From Thalassobacter stenotrophicus (lineage in GTDB: Bacteria; Pseudomonadota; Alphaproteobacteria; Rhodobacterales; Rhodobacteraceae), in the NCBI RefSeq assembly GCF_001458315.1, contig NZ_CYRX01000029.1:1-64000 (forward strand): a stretch of DNA of 64,000 nt, written 5' to 3'. Under the pieces are notes generated by a model that worked only from the letters and a program-made list of their open reading frames with translations, searched no databases and was not told the origin of the DNA. The translations under genes were made by a program, and so were the position numbers. Below, in pieces: positions 8,683-18,750 of the stretch. Numbering within the stretch: the stretch's first letter is position 1; every line of letters begins with the position of its first letter.

Positions 8683-9507
8683 ATGGTCCAATCACAGTCG
8701 CAGACGCCCGGTATCGTTGTGATGGGCGGCTCGGGTCGCATGGGGCGGATGCTTATCGACGTGGTGCAAGCGTCCCCCGATTGTCGCCTTGTGGGGGTGA
8801 CGGAACGTCCGGGCCACGACTGGGCAGGTCGAGATCTGGGTTCGTGTCTGGGTGGGGCGGATATCGGCGTGCCGGTGACGGATGATCCCATTGAGGTGGT
8901 CGCCAATGCGCAGGCCGTGATCGATTTTACAACGCCTGCCGCAACCCTCGCGATGTCCGAACTGACCGCACAGGCCCGTGCCGTGCATGTGATTGGCACC
9001 ACGGGGCTATCGGATGAGGATATCGCAGCCCTCGGCCCTGCCGCGCGCCACGCTACGATTGTGCGCGCAGGCAACATGAGCCTCGGGGTTAATCTGTTGA
9101 CCCAAGTGGTGAAACAGGTCGCCGCTGCGTTGGACGCCGACTACGACATTGAGGTCATTGAGGGCCACCACCGTCACAAAGTCGACGCACCCTCTGGGAC
9201 TGCGCTGATGTTGGGTGAGGCGGCAGCCGAAGGGCGCGGTGTTTCACTGGCGGATGTGGCGGACCGTGGCCGGGACGGGATCACTGGCGCGCGGGAACGT
9301 GGAGCCATCGGTTTTCACGCCATCCGCGGCGGCGACATCATTGGTGAACATGACGTCCTCTTTGCTGCCGAGGGAGAGCGTTTGACCCTGCGCCACGTTG
9401 CCAGCGACCGTTCTGTTTTTGCCCGCGGGGCACTAAAGGCCGCCCTTTGGGGGCAGGACAAAGGCCCCGGTGCATTTGATATGCTCGACGTTTTGGGACT
9501 GAAATAA
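8683..9507 (+). CDS. dapB: 4-hydroxy-tetrahydrodipicolinate reductase
   Basis: A 274-residue DapB: NAD(P)H-dependent reduction in the diaminopimelate/lysine pathway. The N-terminal Rossmann motif [14 protein letters not shown], the substrate-binding signature [19 protein letters not shown] and the C-terminal [12 protein letters not shown] are clear. I chose the ATG at 8683 with AGGAGG seven bases upstream; an in-frame start at 8626 would add residues that fit no homologue. It is divergent from rbfA, and a small secreted-protein gene follows 51 bases downstream. Confidence 0.97.
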   Translation: MVQSQSQTPGIVVMGGSGRMGRMLIDVVQASPDCRLVGVTERPGHDWAGRDLGSCLGGADIGVPVTDDPIEVVANAQAVIDFTTPAATLAMSELTAQARAVHVIGTTGLSDEDIAALGPAARHATIVRAGNMSLGVNLLTQVVKQVAAALDADYDIEVIEGHHRHKVDAPSGTALMLGEAAAEGRGVSLADVADRGRDGITGARERGAIGFHAIRGGDIIGEHDVLFAAEGERLTLRHVASDRSVFARGALKAALWGQDKGPGAFDMLDVLGLK

Positions 9508-9558
9508 ATCCAAATGTCATAGTCCTGCGTATACTCTGCATCACCAAGGAGTGATGTT

Positions 9559-9921
9559 ATGGTTAAACGTTGGACGGCTTTGGCAGCCTTTGGGGCGGTC
9601 ATGCTGATGTTGCCGGTGTCGGCGCATGCATTTGAGAAAATAGATTCGCGGACGGATTTCGTCTCTTTGATTGATGGCAAGGCGCTGACACGCTTTGGGA
9701 TCAAACTGGATGTCACCGGGCAGGGGGACATCCTTGGCCGTGGTTTTGGTCGTGATGTAACGGGCGCTTGGCAATGGCAGGGCAACTACTTTTGCCGGTC
9801 GCTTTACTGGGGCACCTATGACCTTGGGTACAACTGCCAAGAGGTCCGCGTGAACGGCGACACGCTGCGGTTCACGTCCGATCAGGGTGCTGGAGATTCC
9901 GCCGACTTGAAGCTGCGCTAG
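9559..9921 (+). CDS. Small exported protein of unknown function
   Basis: A 120-residue protein with a signal peptide (hydrophobic core about 6-20, likely cleavage after AHA near 24). The mature part is about 95 residues with two cysteines (in NYFCRSL and YNCQEV) that could form a disulfide. Relatives are, to my recollection, sometimes labelled dihydrodipicolinate reductase because they lie beside dapB; this protein has no Rossmann motif or DapB signature, so such a label would be wrong. TATACT at 9530-9535 could be its -10 box and AAGGAG lies seven bases before the ATG. Function unknown. Confidence 0.75.
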   Translation: MVKRWTALAAFGAVMLMLPVSAHAFEKIDSRTDFVSLIDGKALTRFGIKLDVTGQGDILGRGFGRDVTGAWQWQGNYFCRSLYWGTYDLGYNCQEVRVNGDTLRFTSDQGAGDSADLKLR

Positions 9922-9927
9922 GCGCGA

Positions 9928-10161
9928 TCAAAAATCGATCGCGATGCCCTTTTTCTCCCAATCGCCATAGCGGACGGGTTCCGGCCCGTCGCGTCCGCCC
10001 AATTCTGTCGGCATCTCGGCGGCGGCTTGCGCGGCTTTGCGTGCGTCGGCTTCCTCAAGGGCGCGGCGCGCGACTTCGGGCAGCTTGGCGCGACGCTCAG
10101 CTTCGGTTTCCCGTGGGGTGTCGGGATCAACTTCGGGTGGGGTGGGTGTTGTGTCAGCCAT
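9928..10161 (-). CDS. Succinate dehydrogenase assembly factor 4 (DUF1674)
   Basis: A 77-residue hydrophilic protein ending in GRDGPEPVRYGDWEKKGIAIDF, the invariant C-terminal block of DUF1674/SDHAF4. In mitochondria SDHAF4 binds flavinylated SdhA and promotes succinate dehydrogenase assembly; the alphaproteobacterial version is thought to act similarly. The family's signature is confined to this C terminus and the rest is low-complexity (P, E, A). I chose the ATG at 10161; a longer start at 10224 would overlap the divergent rsmB. It converges on the small exported-protein gene. Confidence 0.88.
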   Translation of the reverse strand: MADTTPTPPEVDPDTPRETEAERRAKLPEVARRALEEADARKAAQAAAEMPTELGGRDGPEPVRYGDWEKKGIAIDF

Positions 10162-10207
10162 GGCCTTTGATATACGCGTGACTTCCGCAGACTCAAGAGA
10201 AAGCGCC

Positions 10208-11473
10208 ATGTCCGCAACGCCCATCGCCTCAGGTCAGGACGCCCGCAACGGCGCGCTCAGGCTGCTTCACGCTGTTCTTATCGAAAAACGGATGCTCACC
10301 GAGGCGCAATCCGACCTGTCGATGTATGGGGCTGATGCCGCGCGTGCCGGCCGTTTGGCGGGGTTGGTGCTGCGCCACCTCAGCCGGATTGACGCCTTGT
10401 TGCGCCCGCACCTCAAACGCGCCCCCGCGCTTCGGACGCAGGCAATTCTGCGGCTGGCCGTGGCGGAATTGATGCTGGACGACGCCGCCCCGCATGGTGT
10501 GGTCGATAGTGCGGTGTCCCTTGCCGGGGCAGTGCCTAAAACGGCCAAGCAATCGGGTCTTGTGAATGCCGTTCTGCGCAAAGTGGCACAGGACCGTGCC
10601 GGGTGGGATGCGTTGCCCAGTGCAACCCTGCCGCCGTGGCTGCGCAAACCCATCGCCAAGGCCTATGGCCGGGACCGGCTTGAGGCGATTGAGGCCGCGC
10701 ATTTGGCGCAAGTGCCGCTAGATTTAACGATGAAAACCACGATGCCAGAGGGGCTGCCCGGCACCGACTTGCCCACCGGTTCGCGCCGGATTGAGGGCGC
10801 GCAGGTGACGGCCCTTCCGGGGTTTGAGACCGGCGATTGGTGGGTGCAGGACGCGGCTGCCGCAACACCCGTGCGCACTTTGGGCGATATTTCGGGGCTT
10901 CGGGTGTTGGACCTATGTGCGGCCCCCGGCGGCAAAACCATGCAAATGGCAGCGGCTGGCGCGCATGTGACCGCGCTTGATATCTCTGAGGGACGCGTCC
11001 GGCGTCTGCGGGACAACCTCGCGCGGACCGGCCTTGCGGCGGATGTTATCGTTGCCGACGTGATGGAGTGGGAGCCCGAGGCCCCCTTCGATGTGGTCGT
11101 TCTGGATGCGCCATGTTCGGCCACGGGAACTATTCGCCGTCACCCGGACTTGCCGCATTTGCGGAAACCCGCCGAGATCGAGACCCTCACTCAGCTGCAA
11201 TATCAGATGCTCGACAGGGCGCTGGGCTTTGTCGCGCCGGAGGGGCGTTTGCTGTATTGCACATGCTCGCTTCTGCCCGTGGAGGGAGAATTCCAAGTCA
11301 AAGCAGCGCTTAAGCGTCATGCAGGCTGGAACGCGCTGCCGCTGGACCCCACCGACCTTGGCCTGCCGGAACAAGCTCAAAGCCCCCATGGCCTGCGGCT
11401 TTTGCCTGATCTTTGGGCAGAGCAGGGCGGCATGGACGGCTTTTACATCTCGGTGCTGCGTCGCGACGGGTGA
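10208..11473 (+). CDS. rsmB: 16S rRNA cytosine-C5 methyltransferase (RsmB/NOP family)
   Basis: A 421-residue protein: an N-terminal NusB-like RNA-binding domain (about 10-135) followed by an S-adenosylmethionine-dependent methyltransferase. Motif I is VLDLCAAPGGKTMQMA, motif IV DAPCSATGTIRRHPD and motif VI LLYCTCSLLPVEGE; the two motif cysteines are the catalytic pair of m5C enzymes. E. coli RsmB modifies C967. I used the ATG at 10208 because upstream in-frame codons run back through the divergent SdhAF4 gene. A heparinase-like gene and purH follow on the same strand. Confidence 0.9.
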   Translation: MSATPIASGQDARNGALRLLHAVLIEKRMLTEAQSDLSMYGADAARAGRLAGLVLRHLSRIDALLRPHLKRAPALRTQAILRLAVAELMLDDAAPHGVVDSAVSLAGAVPKTAKQSGLVNAVLRKVAQDRAGWDALPSATLPPWLRKPIAKAYGRDRLEAIEAAHLAQVPLDLTMKTTMPEGLPGTDLPTGSRRIEGAQVTALPGFETGDWWVQDAAAATPVRTLGDISGLRVLDLCAAPGGKTMQMAAAGAHVTALDISEGRVRRLRDNLARTGLAADVIVADVMEWEPEAPFDVVVLDAPCSATGTIRRHPDLPHLRKPAEIETLTQLQYQMLDRALGFVAPEGRLLYCTCSLLPVEGEFQVKAALKRHAGWNALPLDPTDLGLPEQAQSPHGLRLLPDLWAEQGGMDGFYISVLRRDG

Positions 11474-11528
11474 CAGGTTGCGCGTCAGCGCCTAGGGTTG
11501 TTGCAAAACAAGACTGAGCAGACGCGCC

Positions 11529-13250
11529 ATGGTGGCTTTCCCCACCTCACATCCTCGCTGGCCCAGACCGGGTACGGCCCGCAGGTTGCGGGTTTTGCTT
11601 GCGCATCCGGGGCGTGGTGCGCGCGCCTTTGTTAGTCATCCTCAGCCGCAGGCCATCGGGTCCTATCCCAAGGGGCGTCAGATCATGGCGGGTAACCTGC
11701 TGTTTGCAGGCGCACTGGTTGAACATCCCATATCCACATCTGTTTGGGCAGTTGATCCGCCGTCTGATGCCTTTGCCAACGCCTTGCACAGTTTCGAGTG
11801 GCTTGAGGATATTGCAGCCATTGGTGACACCGCCGCGCGCGAGACGGCGCAGGCATGGACGCTGGACTGGATCGCGCGGTTTGGCACCGGAAAGGGGCCG
11901 GGCTGGACCCCTGCGGTGACGGGCCGGCGGTTGGTGCGGTTGATCACGCATGCGCCAATGCTGCTGATGCATATGCCGCCCAAATCGCAGGCTTTGCTGT
12001 TTCACAGCCTCTCCCGGCAAACGCTGTTTTTGCGCCGTGAATGGCCGCGTGGTCCGCAGGGTTTGCCTCGGATCGAGGCGTTGACGGGGTTGATCTATGC
12101 GGGTCTCACGCTTGAGGGGTATGAGCCCATCCGTGAAGCCGCCCTCAAGGCGTTGGCGCGCACGGTTGCCGCCAGTGTGACGCCGGATGGTGGCGTTGCG
12201 TCGCGCAACCCGGATGAGTTGCTTGAGGTGTTTACCTTGCTGGGGTGGGTTCGGTCTGCCCTAAGCGAAGGCGGCAAAGAGCCGGTGTTTGAGATCGAGG
12301 CCGCGCTGCAACGGATCGCGCCCACCTTGCGGGCATTGCGCCATGTGGATGGTCAGTTGGCGCGGTTTCATGGTGGCAATGGCGGCGCGCCGGGACAGTT
12401 GGACAAGGCGTTGGTCTTATCGGATATCCGCACACCCGCTGCCAAGGTTCAGGCGATGGGATACGACACGCTGCACCATGGCCGCACGACCGTCATTGTG
12501 GATGCGGCTGCCCCACCTACGGGTGAGGCTTCGGGTGTGGCCCACGCCAGTACGCTTGCGTTCGAGCTGAACTCCGACGGACACGGCGTGATCGTGAATT
12601 GCGGAACGGGCTCTGCGTTTGGCTCTGATTGGGCGCGGGCGTGCCGGGCCACGGCGAGCCATTCGACAATGGGGTTGGATCAATATTCCTCGGCCCGCAT
12701 CGGGCCCGAGGTGATTGGCGCAGAAGGGCCCATCGCACCGCTGGTTCAGGCCCCGCACAAAGTCATCGCCCAAAAGTCCGAAAGCCGCAAAATGACGACC
12801 CTCATCATGAGCCATGATGGGTATGTGCGCGGCCAAGGGTTGACCCACCTGCGCCGCCTCGCGCTAAGCTTGGATGGGCGCACATTGACTGCTGAGGACA
12901 GCCTGCGCGCCCTGACACGTGCGGACAAAGCACAGTTTGACCGGGTCATGGATGCCACCGGATTTGAAGGCATCGCGCTAAGCCTGCGGTTCCATCTGCA
13001 TCCGGATACTGAGGCTGAGGTGGATTTGGGCGGGCGCGCCGTCTCGATTCAATTGCCCAACTCCGAGGTTTGGATTTTCCGTCCCGGTGAAGGCCGATTT
13101 GCCAGCCTTGCTCCCTCCGTGTATCTGGACCCGGCGCGATTAAAGCCACGCGCGACAAAACAGATCGTTTTATCCGACCGATTGGTGAAGTATGCCGCCA
13201 CCATTGACTGGACCCTGACCAAGGCGCAGGACGCGCATGTGTCGCCCTAA
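11529..13250 (+). CDS. Heparinase II/III family protein
   Basis: A 573-residue protein with a helical N-terminal half (toroid-like, about 50-320) and a beta-rich C-terminal half that includes the heparinase II/III core (about 335-540; for example FELNSDGHGVIVNCGTGSA and ASHSTMGLDQYSSARIG). Characterised members are polysaccharide lyases. Relatives near rsmB-purH in this group have no known substrate, so a cell-surface or uronic-acid polymer target is only a guess. No signal peptide is visible. The start lacks a good ribosome-binding site, and a later start is possible. It follows rsmB by 55 bases and precedes purH by 57. Confidence 0.85.
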   Translation: MVAFPTSHPRWPRPGTARRLRVLLAHPGRGARAFVSHPQPQAIGSYPKGRQIMAGNLLFAGALVEHPISTSVWAVDPPSDAFANALHSFEWLEDIAAIGDTAARETAQAWTLDWIARFGTGKGPGWTPAVTGRRLVRLITHAPMLLMHMPPKSQALLFHSLSRQTLFLRREWPRGPQGLPRIEALTGLIYAGLTLEGYEPIREAALKALARTVAASVTPDGGVASRNPDELLEVFTLLGWVRSALSEGGKEPVFEIEAALQRIAPTLRALRHVDGQLARFHGGNGGAPGQLDKALVLSDIRTPAAKVQAMGYDTLHHGRTTVIVDAAAPPTGEASGVAHASTLAFELNSDGHGVIVNCGTGSAFGSDWARACRATASHSTMGLDQYSSARIGPEVIGAEGPIAPLVQAPHKVIAQKSESRKMTTLIMSHDGYVRGQGLTHLRRLALSLDGRTLTAEDSLRALTRADKAQFDRVMDATGFEGIALSLRFHLHPDTEAEVDLGGRAVSIQLPNSEVWIFRPGEGRFASLAPSVYLDPARLKPRATKQIVLSDRLVKYAATIDWTLTKAQDAHVSP

Positions 13251-13307
13251 GCCTAGGGCGTATCATCGCCGGGGCCGCCCGACCAAAGACCCAAGAGGAC
13301 ACCTCCT

Positions 13308-14897
13308 ATGACCAATCTCGTGCCACTGCGCCGCGCGCTTATCTCCGTTTCCGACAAGACCGGGCTGCTGGACCTTGCACGCGCGTTGCACGCGCGGGGC
13401 GTTGAGTTGCTGTCCACTGGGGGATCGGCCAAGACAATCCGGGACGCAGGTATCGCGGTGCGGGACGTGGCGGATGTGACAGGCTTTCCCGAAATGATGG
13501 ATGGCCGGGTCAAGACGCTGCACCCCAAGGTGCATGGCGGCCTTCTGGCGCTGCGCGACAACCCCGAGCACACGGCGGCCATGGCAGAGCATGACATTGG
13601 GGCCATCGACCTGCTGGTCGTGAACCTTTATCCGTTTGAGGCCGCCCTTGCCCGTGGCGCGGACTACGGTGAAATGATCGAGAACATCGACATTGGCGGC
13701 CCTGCCATGATCCGTGCTGCTGCGAAAAACCACGGCTTTGTCACGACGATCGTCGATGTCGAGGATTACAGCGCCCTTTTGGCAGAGCTGGACGCCCAAG
13801 ACGGTCAAACCAGCCTCGCATTCCGCCAGCGGCACGCGCAGATCGCTTATGCCCGCACGGGTGCTTATGACGCTGCGGTCTCAACCTGGATGGCCAGCGC
13901 CATCGGTGAGGAAACCCCCCGCCGCGTCGTCGTCGCCGGTGAGTTGACCCAAAGCCTGCGGTATGGCGAAAACCCGCACCAACAGGCTGCGTTCTATGTG
14001 GACGGCTCTGCACGCACCGGCGTCGCCACCGCCGAGCAACATCAGGGCAAAGAGCTCAGCTACAACAACATCAACGACACCGATGCGGCGTTTGAGTTGG
14101 TCGCGGAGTTTGACCCCGTCGATGGCCCTGCCTGTGCAATCATTAAGCATGCAAACCCTTGCGGCGTGGCACGCGGTGCGACACTGGCCGAAGCCTACAG
14201 CAGCGCGTTTGACTGCGACCGGACCTCAGCCTTTGGTGGGATCATCGCACTGAACCAACCGCTGGACGGTGCCACGGCCGAACTGATTGGCGGCATCTTT
14301 ACCGAAGTGATTATTGCCCCCGGTGCCGATGCCGATGCGCGCGAAATCTTGGGCAAAAAGAAAAATCTGCGTCTGTTGACGACGGACGGCTTGCCCAACC
14401 CGCGCACTGCACTGCGCAGCTACCGTCAGGTTGCAGGCGGGATGTTGGTGCAGGACAAGGATGCGGGCCACATCGGGCTTGATGACCTAAAGGTTGTGAC
14501 CAAACGCGCGCCTTCTGATGCGGAATTGGCTGACCTGCTGTTCGCATGGAAAGTTGCCAAACACGTGAAATCCAACGCTATCGTATACGTTAAAGACAAG
14601 GCCACTGTAGGTGTCGGCGCAGGTCAGATGAGCCGTGTGGACAGCGCGCTTATCGCGGCCAAAAAGGCCGAGCGTATGGCCGAGGCACTTTCGCTGCCAC
14701 AACCCCTGACCATTGGGTCGGCTGTGGCTTCGGATGCGTTCTTCCCGTTTGCCGATGGTCTGTTAGAGGCCGCTGCCGCCGGTGCCACCAGTGTGATCCA
14801 GCCGGGCGGTTCTATGCGCGACGATGAAGTCATTGCTGCCGCCGATGAGGCCGGTCTTGCGATGGTGTTCACTGGCATGCGCCACTTCCGGCACTAA
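13308..14897 (+). CDS. purH: Bifunctional AICAR formyltransferase / IMP cyclohydrolase
   Basis: A 529-residue PurH of standard length, catalysing the last two steps of purine synthesis to IMP. The N-terminal methylglyoxal-synthase-like domain (about 1-200: [38 protein letters not shown]) is the cyclohydrolase. The C-terminal part (about 205-529: [47 protein letters not shown]) is the formyltransferase. It lies between the heparinase-like gene and lspA, which starts ten bases after its stop, so the three are probably co-transcribed. Confidence 0.98.
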   Translation: MTNLVPLRRALISVSDKTGLLDLARALHARGVELLSTGGSAKTIRDAGIAVRDVADVTGFPEMMDGRVKTLHPKVHGGLLALRDNPEHTAAMAEHDIGAIDLLVVNLYPFEAALARGADYGEMIENIDIGGPAMIRAAAKNHGFVTTIVDVEDYSALLAELDAQDGQTSLAFRQRHAQIAYARTGAYDAAVSTWMASAIGEETPRRVVVAGELTQSLRYGENPHQQAAFYVDGSARTGVATAEQHQGKELSYNNINDTDAAFELVAEFDPVDGPACAIIKHANPCGVARGATLAEAYSSAFDCDRTSAFGGIIALNQPLDGATAELIGGIFTEVIIAPGADADAREILGKKKNLRLLTTDGLPNPRTALRSYRQVAGGMLVQDKDAGHIGLDDLKVVTKRAPSDAELADLLFAWKVAKHVKSNAIVYVKDKATVGVGAGQMSRVDSALIAAKKAERMAEALSLPQPLTIGSAVASDAFFPFADGLLEAAAAGATSVIQPGGSMRDDEVIAAADEAGLAMVFTGMRHFRH

Positions 14898-14907
14898 GGT
14901 CCAAAAC

Positions 14908-15378
14908 ATGCGATTGATCTTTATATGGGCCATCGTGGCCTTTGCCATCGACCAGATGTCCAAGGTTGCCGTGGTTCATATTCTGGACCTCAAGACGCGG
15001 TTGGCGCTGGATGTGGTGCCGCCGCTGTTGAATTTTCGCATGGGGTGGAACCGGGGCGTGAACTTTGGGCTTTTTGCCCAAGACAGTGATGTGACGCGCT
15101 GGGTTTTGATCGCGTTGGCGCTGGGCATCTCGGGTTGGCTGGTCCACTGGGCGCGTCGTTTGCCGCGACCCATCGCGCGGGTGTCGGCAGGGATGATTGT
15201 GGGCGGGGCATTGGCCAATGCGCTGGACCGGGTGATTTACGGCGCCGTTGCGGACTTTCTCAACATGTCCTGCTGCGGCATCCAAAACCCGTTTACCTTC
15301 AACATTGCTGATATCTTTATCTTTGCTGGGGCATTCGGTTTGGTGTTCTTTGCCGATGAGACGAAAAAGCCCGCGTGA
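14908..15378 (+). CDS. lspA: Lipoprotein signal peptidase
   Basis: A 156-residue inner-membrane aspartic protease that removes signal peptides from prolipoproteins after diacylglyceryl modification. It has four hydrophobic segments. The catalytic aspartates are Asp107 in ANALDRVIYG and Asp116 in GAVADFLNM, with the WNRGVNFGLF motif near residue 47. The downstream DUF3035 gene encodes a lipoprotein, one of its likely substrates. I used the ATG at 14908, ten bases after purH. Confidence 0.96.
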   Translation: MRLIFIWAIVAFAIDQMSKVAVVHILDLKTRLALDVVPPLLNFRMGWNRGVNFGLFAQDSDVTRWVLIALALGISGWLVHWARRLPRPIARVSAGMIVGGALANALDRVIYGAVADFLNMSCCGIQNPFTFNIADIFIFAGAFGLVFFADETKKPA

Positions 15379-15434
15379 CGGCGTCCGTTCTTTGCGGTAA
15401 ACGAATTCACGAGCAGCAGGAAAGTCTTGGACCA

Positions 15435-15962
15435 ATGGGAAAACTTCGGGTCAGCCTAATGAGCCTTGCCGCCCTTGTGGCGTTGTCAGCCTGTGGGGAC
15501 CGGGATGCGGCCCCTAACCTGATGAACCTGCGCAACACGGATAGAACGCCGGATGAGTTTTCGATCCTGCCGACGACCCCATTGCTACAGCCCGAAACGT
15601 TTGCTGAACTGCCCGTACCGACGCCCGGTGGCGTCAATCGGACCGATCCAACCCCCGCAGCTGACGCAGTGGCCGCATTGGGTGGTCGCGTGGATGCGGG
15701 CGTTGGCGGTGACCGTGGGCTGATCGCGACTGTAACGCGCTATGGCGTGGGGTCCGACATTCGCGCGACCCTTGCCACCGAGGATGAGGCGTTTCGCCGG
15801 GCCAATGATGGCCTGACGCTGGAGCGTTTGTTTAACGTTAACGTCTATTATAAATCCTACCGGCCCCAGTCGCTGGACAAGTACCGCGAACTGCAACGTT
15901 TGCGTGACGCAGGTGTTCGGACACCGGCCGCTCCCCCAAATCCTGCCCTGCTAGAGCAGTAG
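15435..15962 (+). CDS. DUF3035 lipoprotein
   Basis: A 175-residue protein with a lipoprotein signal: basic N terminus, hydrophobic core, then the lipobox LSAC with Cys20 as the predicted lipidation site. The mature part begins RDAAPNLMNLRNTDRTPDEFSILP, the hallmark of DUF3035, an alphaproteobacterial family; it contains a proline-rich middle and a charged C terminus. Function unknown; it is probably anchored in the outer membrane because Asp is absent at +2. It follows lspA by 56 bases and precedes the M16 pair, an arrangement I recall from other Rhodobacteraceae. Confidence 0.85.
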   Translation: MGKLRVSLMSLAALVALSACGDRDAAPNLMNLRNTDRTPDEFSILPTTPLLQPETFAELPVPTPGGVNRTDPTPAADAVAALGGRVDAGVGGDRGLIATVTRYGVGSDIRATLATEDEAFRRANDGLTLERLFNVNVYYKSYRPQSLDKYRELQRLRDAGVRTPAAPPNPALLEQ

Positions 15963-16060
15963 TCGCGTCCTCACGAGGTCGTCAGGAATAGGCGCTGTCC
16001 GTTGACTTCGCGGCATGGGTGCCCATCTCCTATGCAATAGCCCTGACCTTCGGAGGCCCT

Positions 16061-17410
16061 ATGCGCCGCTTTGCTCTCGCTACCCTCGCATGTTTCGCGT
16101 TCTCTGCCGCCGCACAGGCGCAAACCGCTGATCGCGTGACGACCTTTACCCTTGATAACGGGTTGGAGGCGGTCGTGATTGAGGACAACCGCGCCCCCGT
16201 CGTCGTCCATATGATGTGGTACAAGGTCGGCTCTGCGGATGAAACGTCCGGCAAATCCGGTATCGCGCATTTTCTGGAACATCTGATGTTCAAGGGCACC
16301 GAAACGATGGAACCGGGTGAGTTCAGTCGTGTGGTTGCCGCCAACGGCGGCTCTGACAACGCGTTTACCAGCTATGATTACACCGCGTATTTCCAGCGCG
16401 TCGCCTCGGACCGCTTGGAACTGATGATGCGCATGGAATCGGACCGCATGCGCAATCTGGTGCTAGACGATGAGGACATGCTGACCGAGCGCGATGTTGT
16501 GGTCGAAGAGCGTGCCCAACGCACCGACAGCAACCCGGGCGCATTGTTCAGCGAACAACGCCGCGCGGCGCAGTTTTTGAACCACCCCTATGGCCGTCCG
16601 ATCATTGGGTGGCGCGATGAAGTGGCCGCCCTGACACTCCAAGACGCGCTTGATTTCTATGCGCTGCATTATGCGCCCAACAATGCGGTGCTTGTGGTGG
16701 CGGGTGACGTTGACCCCGATGAGGTCCGCGCGCTGGCCACGCAGTATTATGGCCCCGTGCCGCCATCCGAAAATCTACCGCCTCGGGCACGCCCAGCGGA
16801 GCCTGAGCATTTGTCGGCTCGCCATATGGAAATGGTCGATGATCGCGTGTCCAACCCGTATGTGATCCGCACGTGGCTTGCGCCTGAACGGGATGCGGGC
16901 GCGCAGCAGGATGCGGCGGCCTATACCCTTTTGGCCGCGCTGTTGGGTGGCAATTCCGCGACTTCGCACATGGGAAACCTGCTAGAGCAGACTGAGAAAT
17001 CCGCGCTTTACACAGAGGCGTTTTATAGCGGCATGTCGCTGGACGACACGACGTTTGGTATGTTGGTCGTGCCCGTTCCGGGCCGGACGCTTGAGCAGGC
17101 CGAGGCTGACATGGAGCGTTCGCTCAAAACCTTCATTGAGGCCGGGATCGACAGTGCCAAGCTGGAACGGCTCAAGGCGCAGGTGCGGGCCTCCGAGATT
17201 TATGGGCAGGACAGTTTGCAGGGGCGTGCGCGCAGCTATGGCGCGGCTTTGACCTCGGGCTTGACCGTAGAGGACGTGCAGATGTGGCCAACCATCCTTG
17301 AGGCGGTGACCGAAGAACAAATCCTCGCTGCTGCCCAATCGCTGCTCGATCTGAACACATCTGTCACGGGTTATCTGACCAACCCATCCGCCGAGGAGGC
17401 CACGCAATGA
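16061..17410 (+). CDS. M16 family zinc metallopeptidase, exported
   Basis: A 449-residue M16 peptidase with a signal peptide (cleavage about 20, after AQA). The inverted zinc motif HxxEH is intact: His70, Glu73, His74 in HFLEHLMFKG, with the distal glutamate in the ERDVVVEERAQR region about 75 residues later. The length matches half-size M16 subunits that pair with an inactive partner, here the next gene, which overlaps by four bases. Probably periplasmic. The substrate is unknown. I chose the ATG at 16061, with GGAGG upstream, over a GTG at 16019. Confidence 0.93.
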   Translation: MRRFALATLACFAFSAAAQAQTADRVTTFTLDNGLEAVVIEDNRAPVVVHMMWYKVGSADETSGKSGIAHFLEHLMFKGTETMEPGEFSRVVAANGGSDNAFTSYDYTAYFQRVASDRLELMMRMESDRMRNLVLDDEDMLTERDVVVEERAQRTDSNPGALFSEQRRAAQFLNHPYGRPIIGWRDEVAALTLQDALDFYALHYAPNNAVLVVAGDVDPDEVRALATQYYGPVPPSENLPPRARPAEPEHLSARHMEMVDDRVSNPYVIRTWLAPERDAGAQQDAAAYTLLAALLGGNSATSHMGNLLEQTEKSALYTEAFYSGMSLDDTTFGMLVVPVPGRTLEQAEADMERSLKTFIEAGIDSAKLERLKAQVRASEIYGQDSLQGRARSYGAALTSGLTVEDVQMWPTILEAVTEEQILAAAQSLLDLNTSVTGYLTNPSAEEATQ

Positions 17411-18708
17411 TGCTCCGTTTCGCTCTGATCATCGCCGTACTCGTGCCCTTCGGCGCACGTGCGGCCGTTGAAATCCAAGAGGTCACCTCACCCGGTGGGA
17501 TCACCGCATGGCTGGTGGAGGAACCCTCGATCCCGTTTGTGGCGATGGACATCCGTTTCAAGGGCGGCAGCTCGCTTGATCCCGAAGGCAAGCGTGGCGC
17601 GACCTATATGATGATGGGCCTCCTAGAGGAGGGCGCCGGGGACCGTGACGCCCGCGCCTTTACCGAAGCGACCGAAGCCGTTGCTGCTAATTTCGGCTTT
17701 GATACCTTCCGGGATAGCGTCCAGATTGAGGCGCAGTTCCTGACGGAAAACCGTGAAGAAAGCCTCGCGTTGTTGCGTGACGCGATTAAGTTCCCCCGTT
17801 TTGACCAAGACGCCATCGACCGCGTCCAAACGCAGATTGTGTCGATCATTGAGGGCAATGAAACCGATCCAAACGACATCGCGGGCACGACGCTGGCCGC
17901 GCTAAGCTATCCGGGGCATCCCTATGCGACTGCGCAAGAAGGCACCGTTGAAAGCGTGAATGCTCTGACGCGTGCAGATCTGATCGCTGCGCATGAGGCT
18001 GTTTTTGCCCGGGACAGGGTCTATATCGGCGTGACAGGCGATATTTCTGCGGCAGAGCTTGGGCCTTTGCTGGATACGTTGCTGGGTGATTTGCCTGCGA
18101 CTGGCGCGCCGATGCCTGTTGAGGCAGAGCTTGCGCTGGAGGGTGGGCAGACCATCGTTGACTACCGCTCACCCCAATCGGTGGTTCTGTTCGGCCACGC
18201 AGGGGTGGACCGTGACGATCCCGACTTTTTCCCGGCCTTTGTGGCGAACCACATCCTTGGTGGCGGCGGGTTTGAATCGCGCCTGATGGTGAACGTGCGT
18301 GAACGGCGCGGGCTGACCTATGGGATCAGTTCGTTCCTTGCTTCGCGCGATTATGGCAACCAATGGCTGGGACAGTTTTCGACCTCAAATGAAAACGTCG
18401 GGCCTGCCATCGACTTGATCCAATCCATCTGGGATGACATGGCCGAAAACGGCGTCACCCCGGAGGAATTGGATGCCGCTCAGACATATCTCACCGGGGC
18501 CTATCCACTGCGGTTTGATGGCAATGGGCGGATCGCGGGTATCCTTGCGGGGATGCAGGCGCAGGGGTTGGGTGTGGACTACATCGAGACCCGCAATGAT
18601 CAGGTAAACGCCGTCACGCTAGAAGACATTCAGCGCGTTGCCGCTGAGCATTTGGTGGTTGAGGACATGCATTTTGTGATCGTTGGGCAGCCGCAGGGCT
18701 TCAACTAA
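17407..18708 (+). CDS. M16 family protein lacking the zinc motif (partner subunit)
   Basis: A 433-residue M16 homologue with a signal peptide (cleavage near residue 19). At the position of HxxEH it has MMMGLLEEGAGDRDARAF, so the zinc ligands are missing and it is presumably catalytically silent. It retains the C-terminal M16 features (GGGGFESRLMVNVRERRGLTYGI). In heterodimeric M16 enzymes the inactive subunit supplies the glycine-rich/Arg-Tyr part of the substrate site, and the RRGLTY motif here fits that. It overlaps the upstream active subunit by ATGA, supporting coupled translation at matched levels. Confidence 0.92.
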   Translation: MMLRFALIIAVLVPFGARAAVEIQEVTSPGGITAWLVEEPSIPFVAMDIRFKGGSSLDPEGKRGATYMMMGLLEEGAGDRDARAFTEATEAVAANFGFDTFRDSVQIEAQFLTENREESLALLRDAIKFPRFDQDAIDRVQTQIVSIIEGNETDPNDIAGTTLAALSYPGHPYATAQEGTVESVNALTRADLIAAHEAVFARDRVYIGVTGDISAAELGPLLDTLLGDLPATGAPMPVEAELALEGGQTIVDYRSPQSVVLFGHAGVDRDDPDFFPAFVANHILGGGGFESRLMVNVRERRGLTYGISSFLASRDYGNQWLGQFSTSNENVGPAIDLIQSIWDDMAENGVTPEELDAAQTYLTGAYPLRFDGNGRIAGILAGMQAQGLGVDYIETRNDQVNAVTLEDIQRVAAEHLVVEDMHFVIVGQPQGFN

Positions 18709-18750
18709 CACACTGGCAGAATCGGGCGCGAACATGCTACTTCTAGCGGT

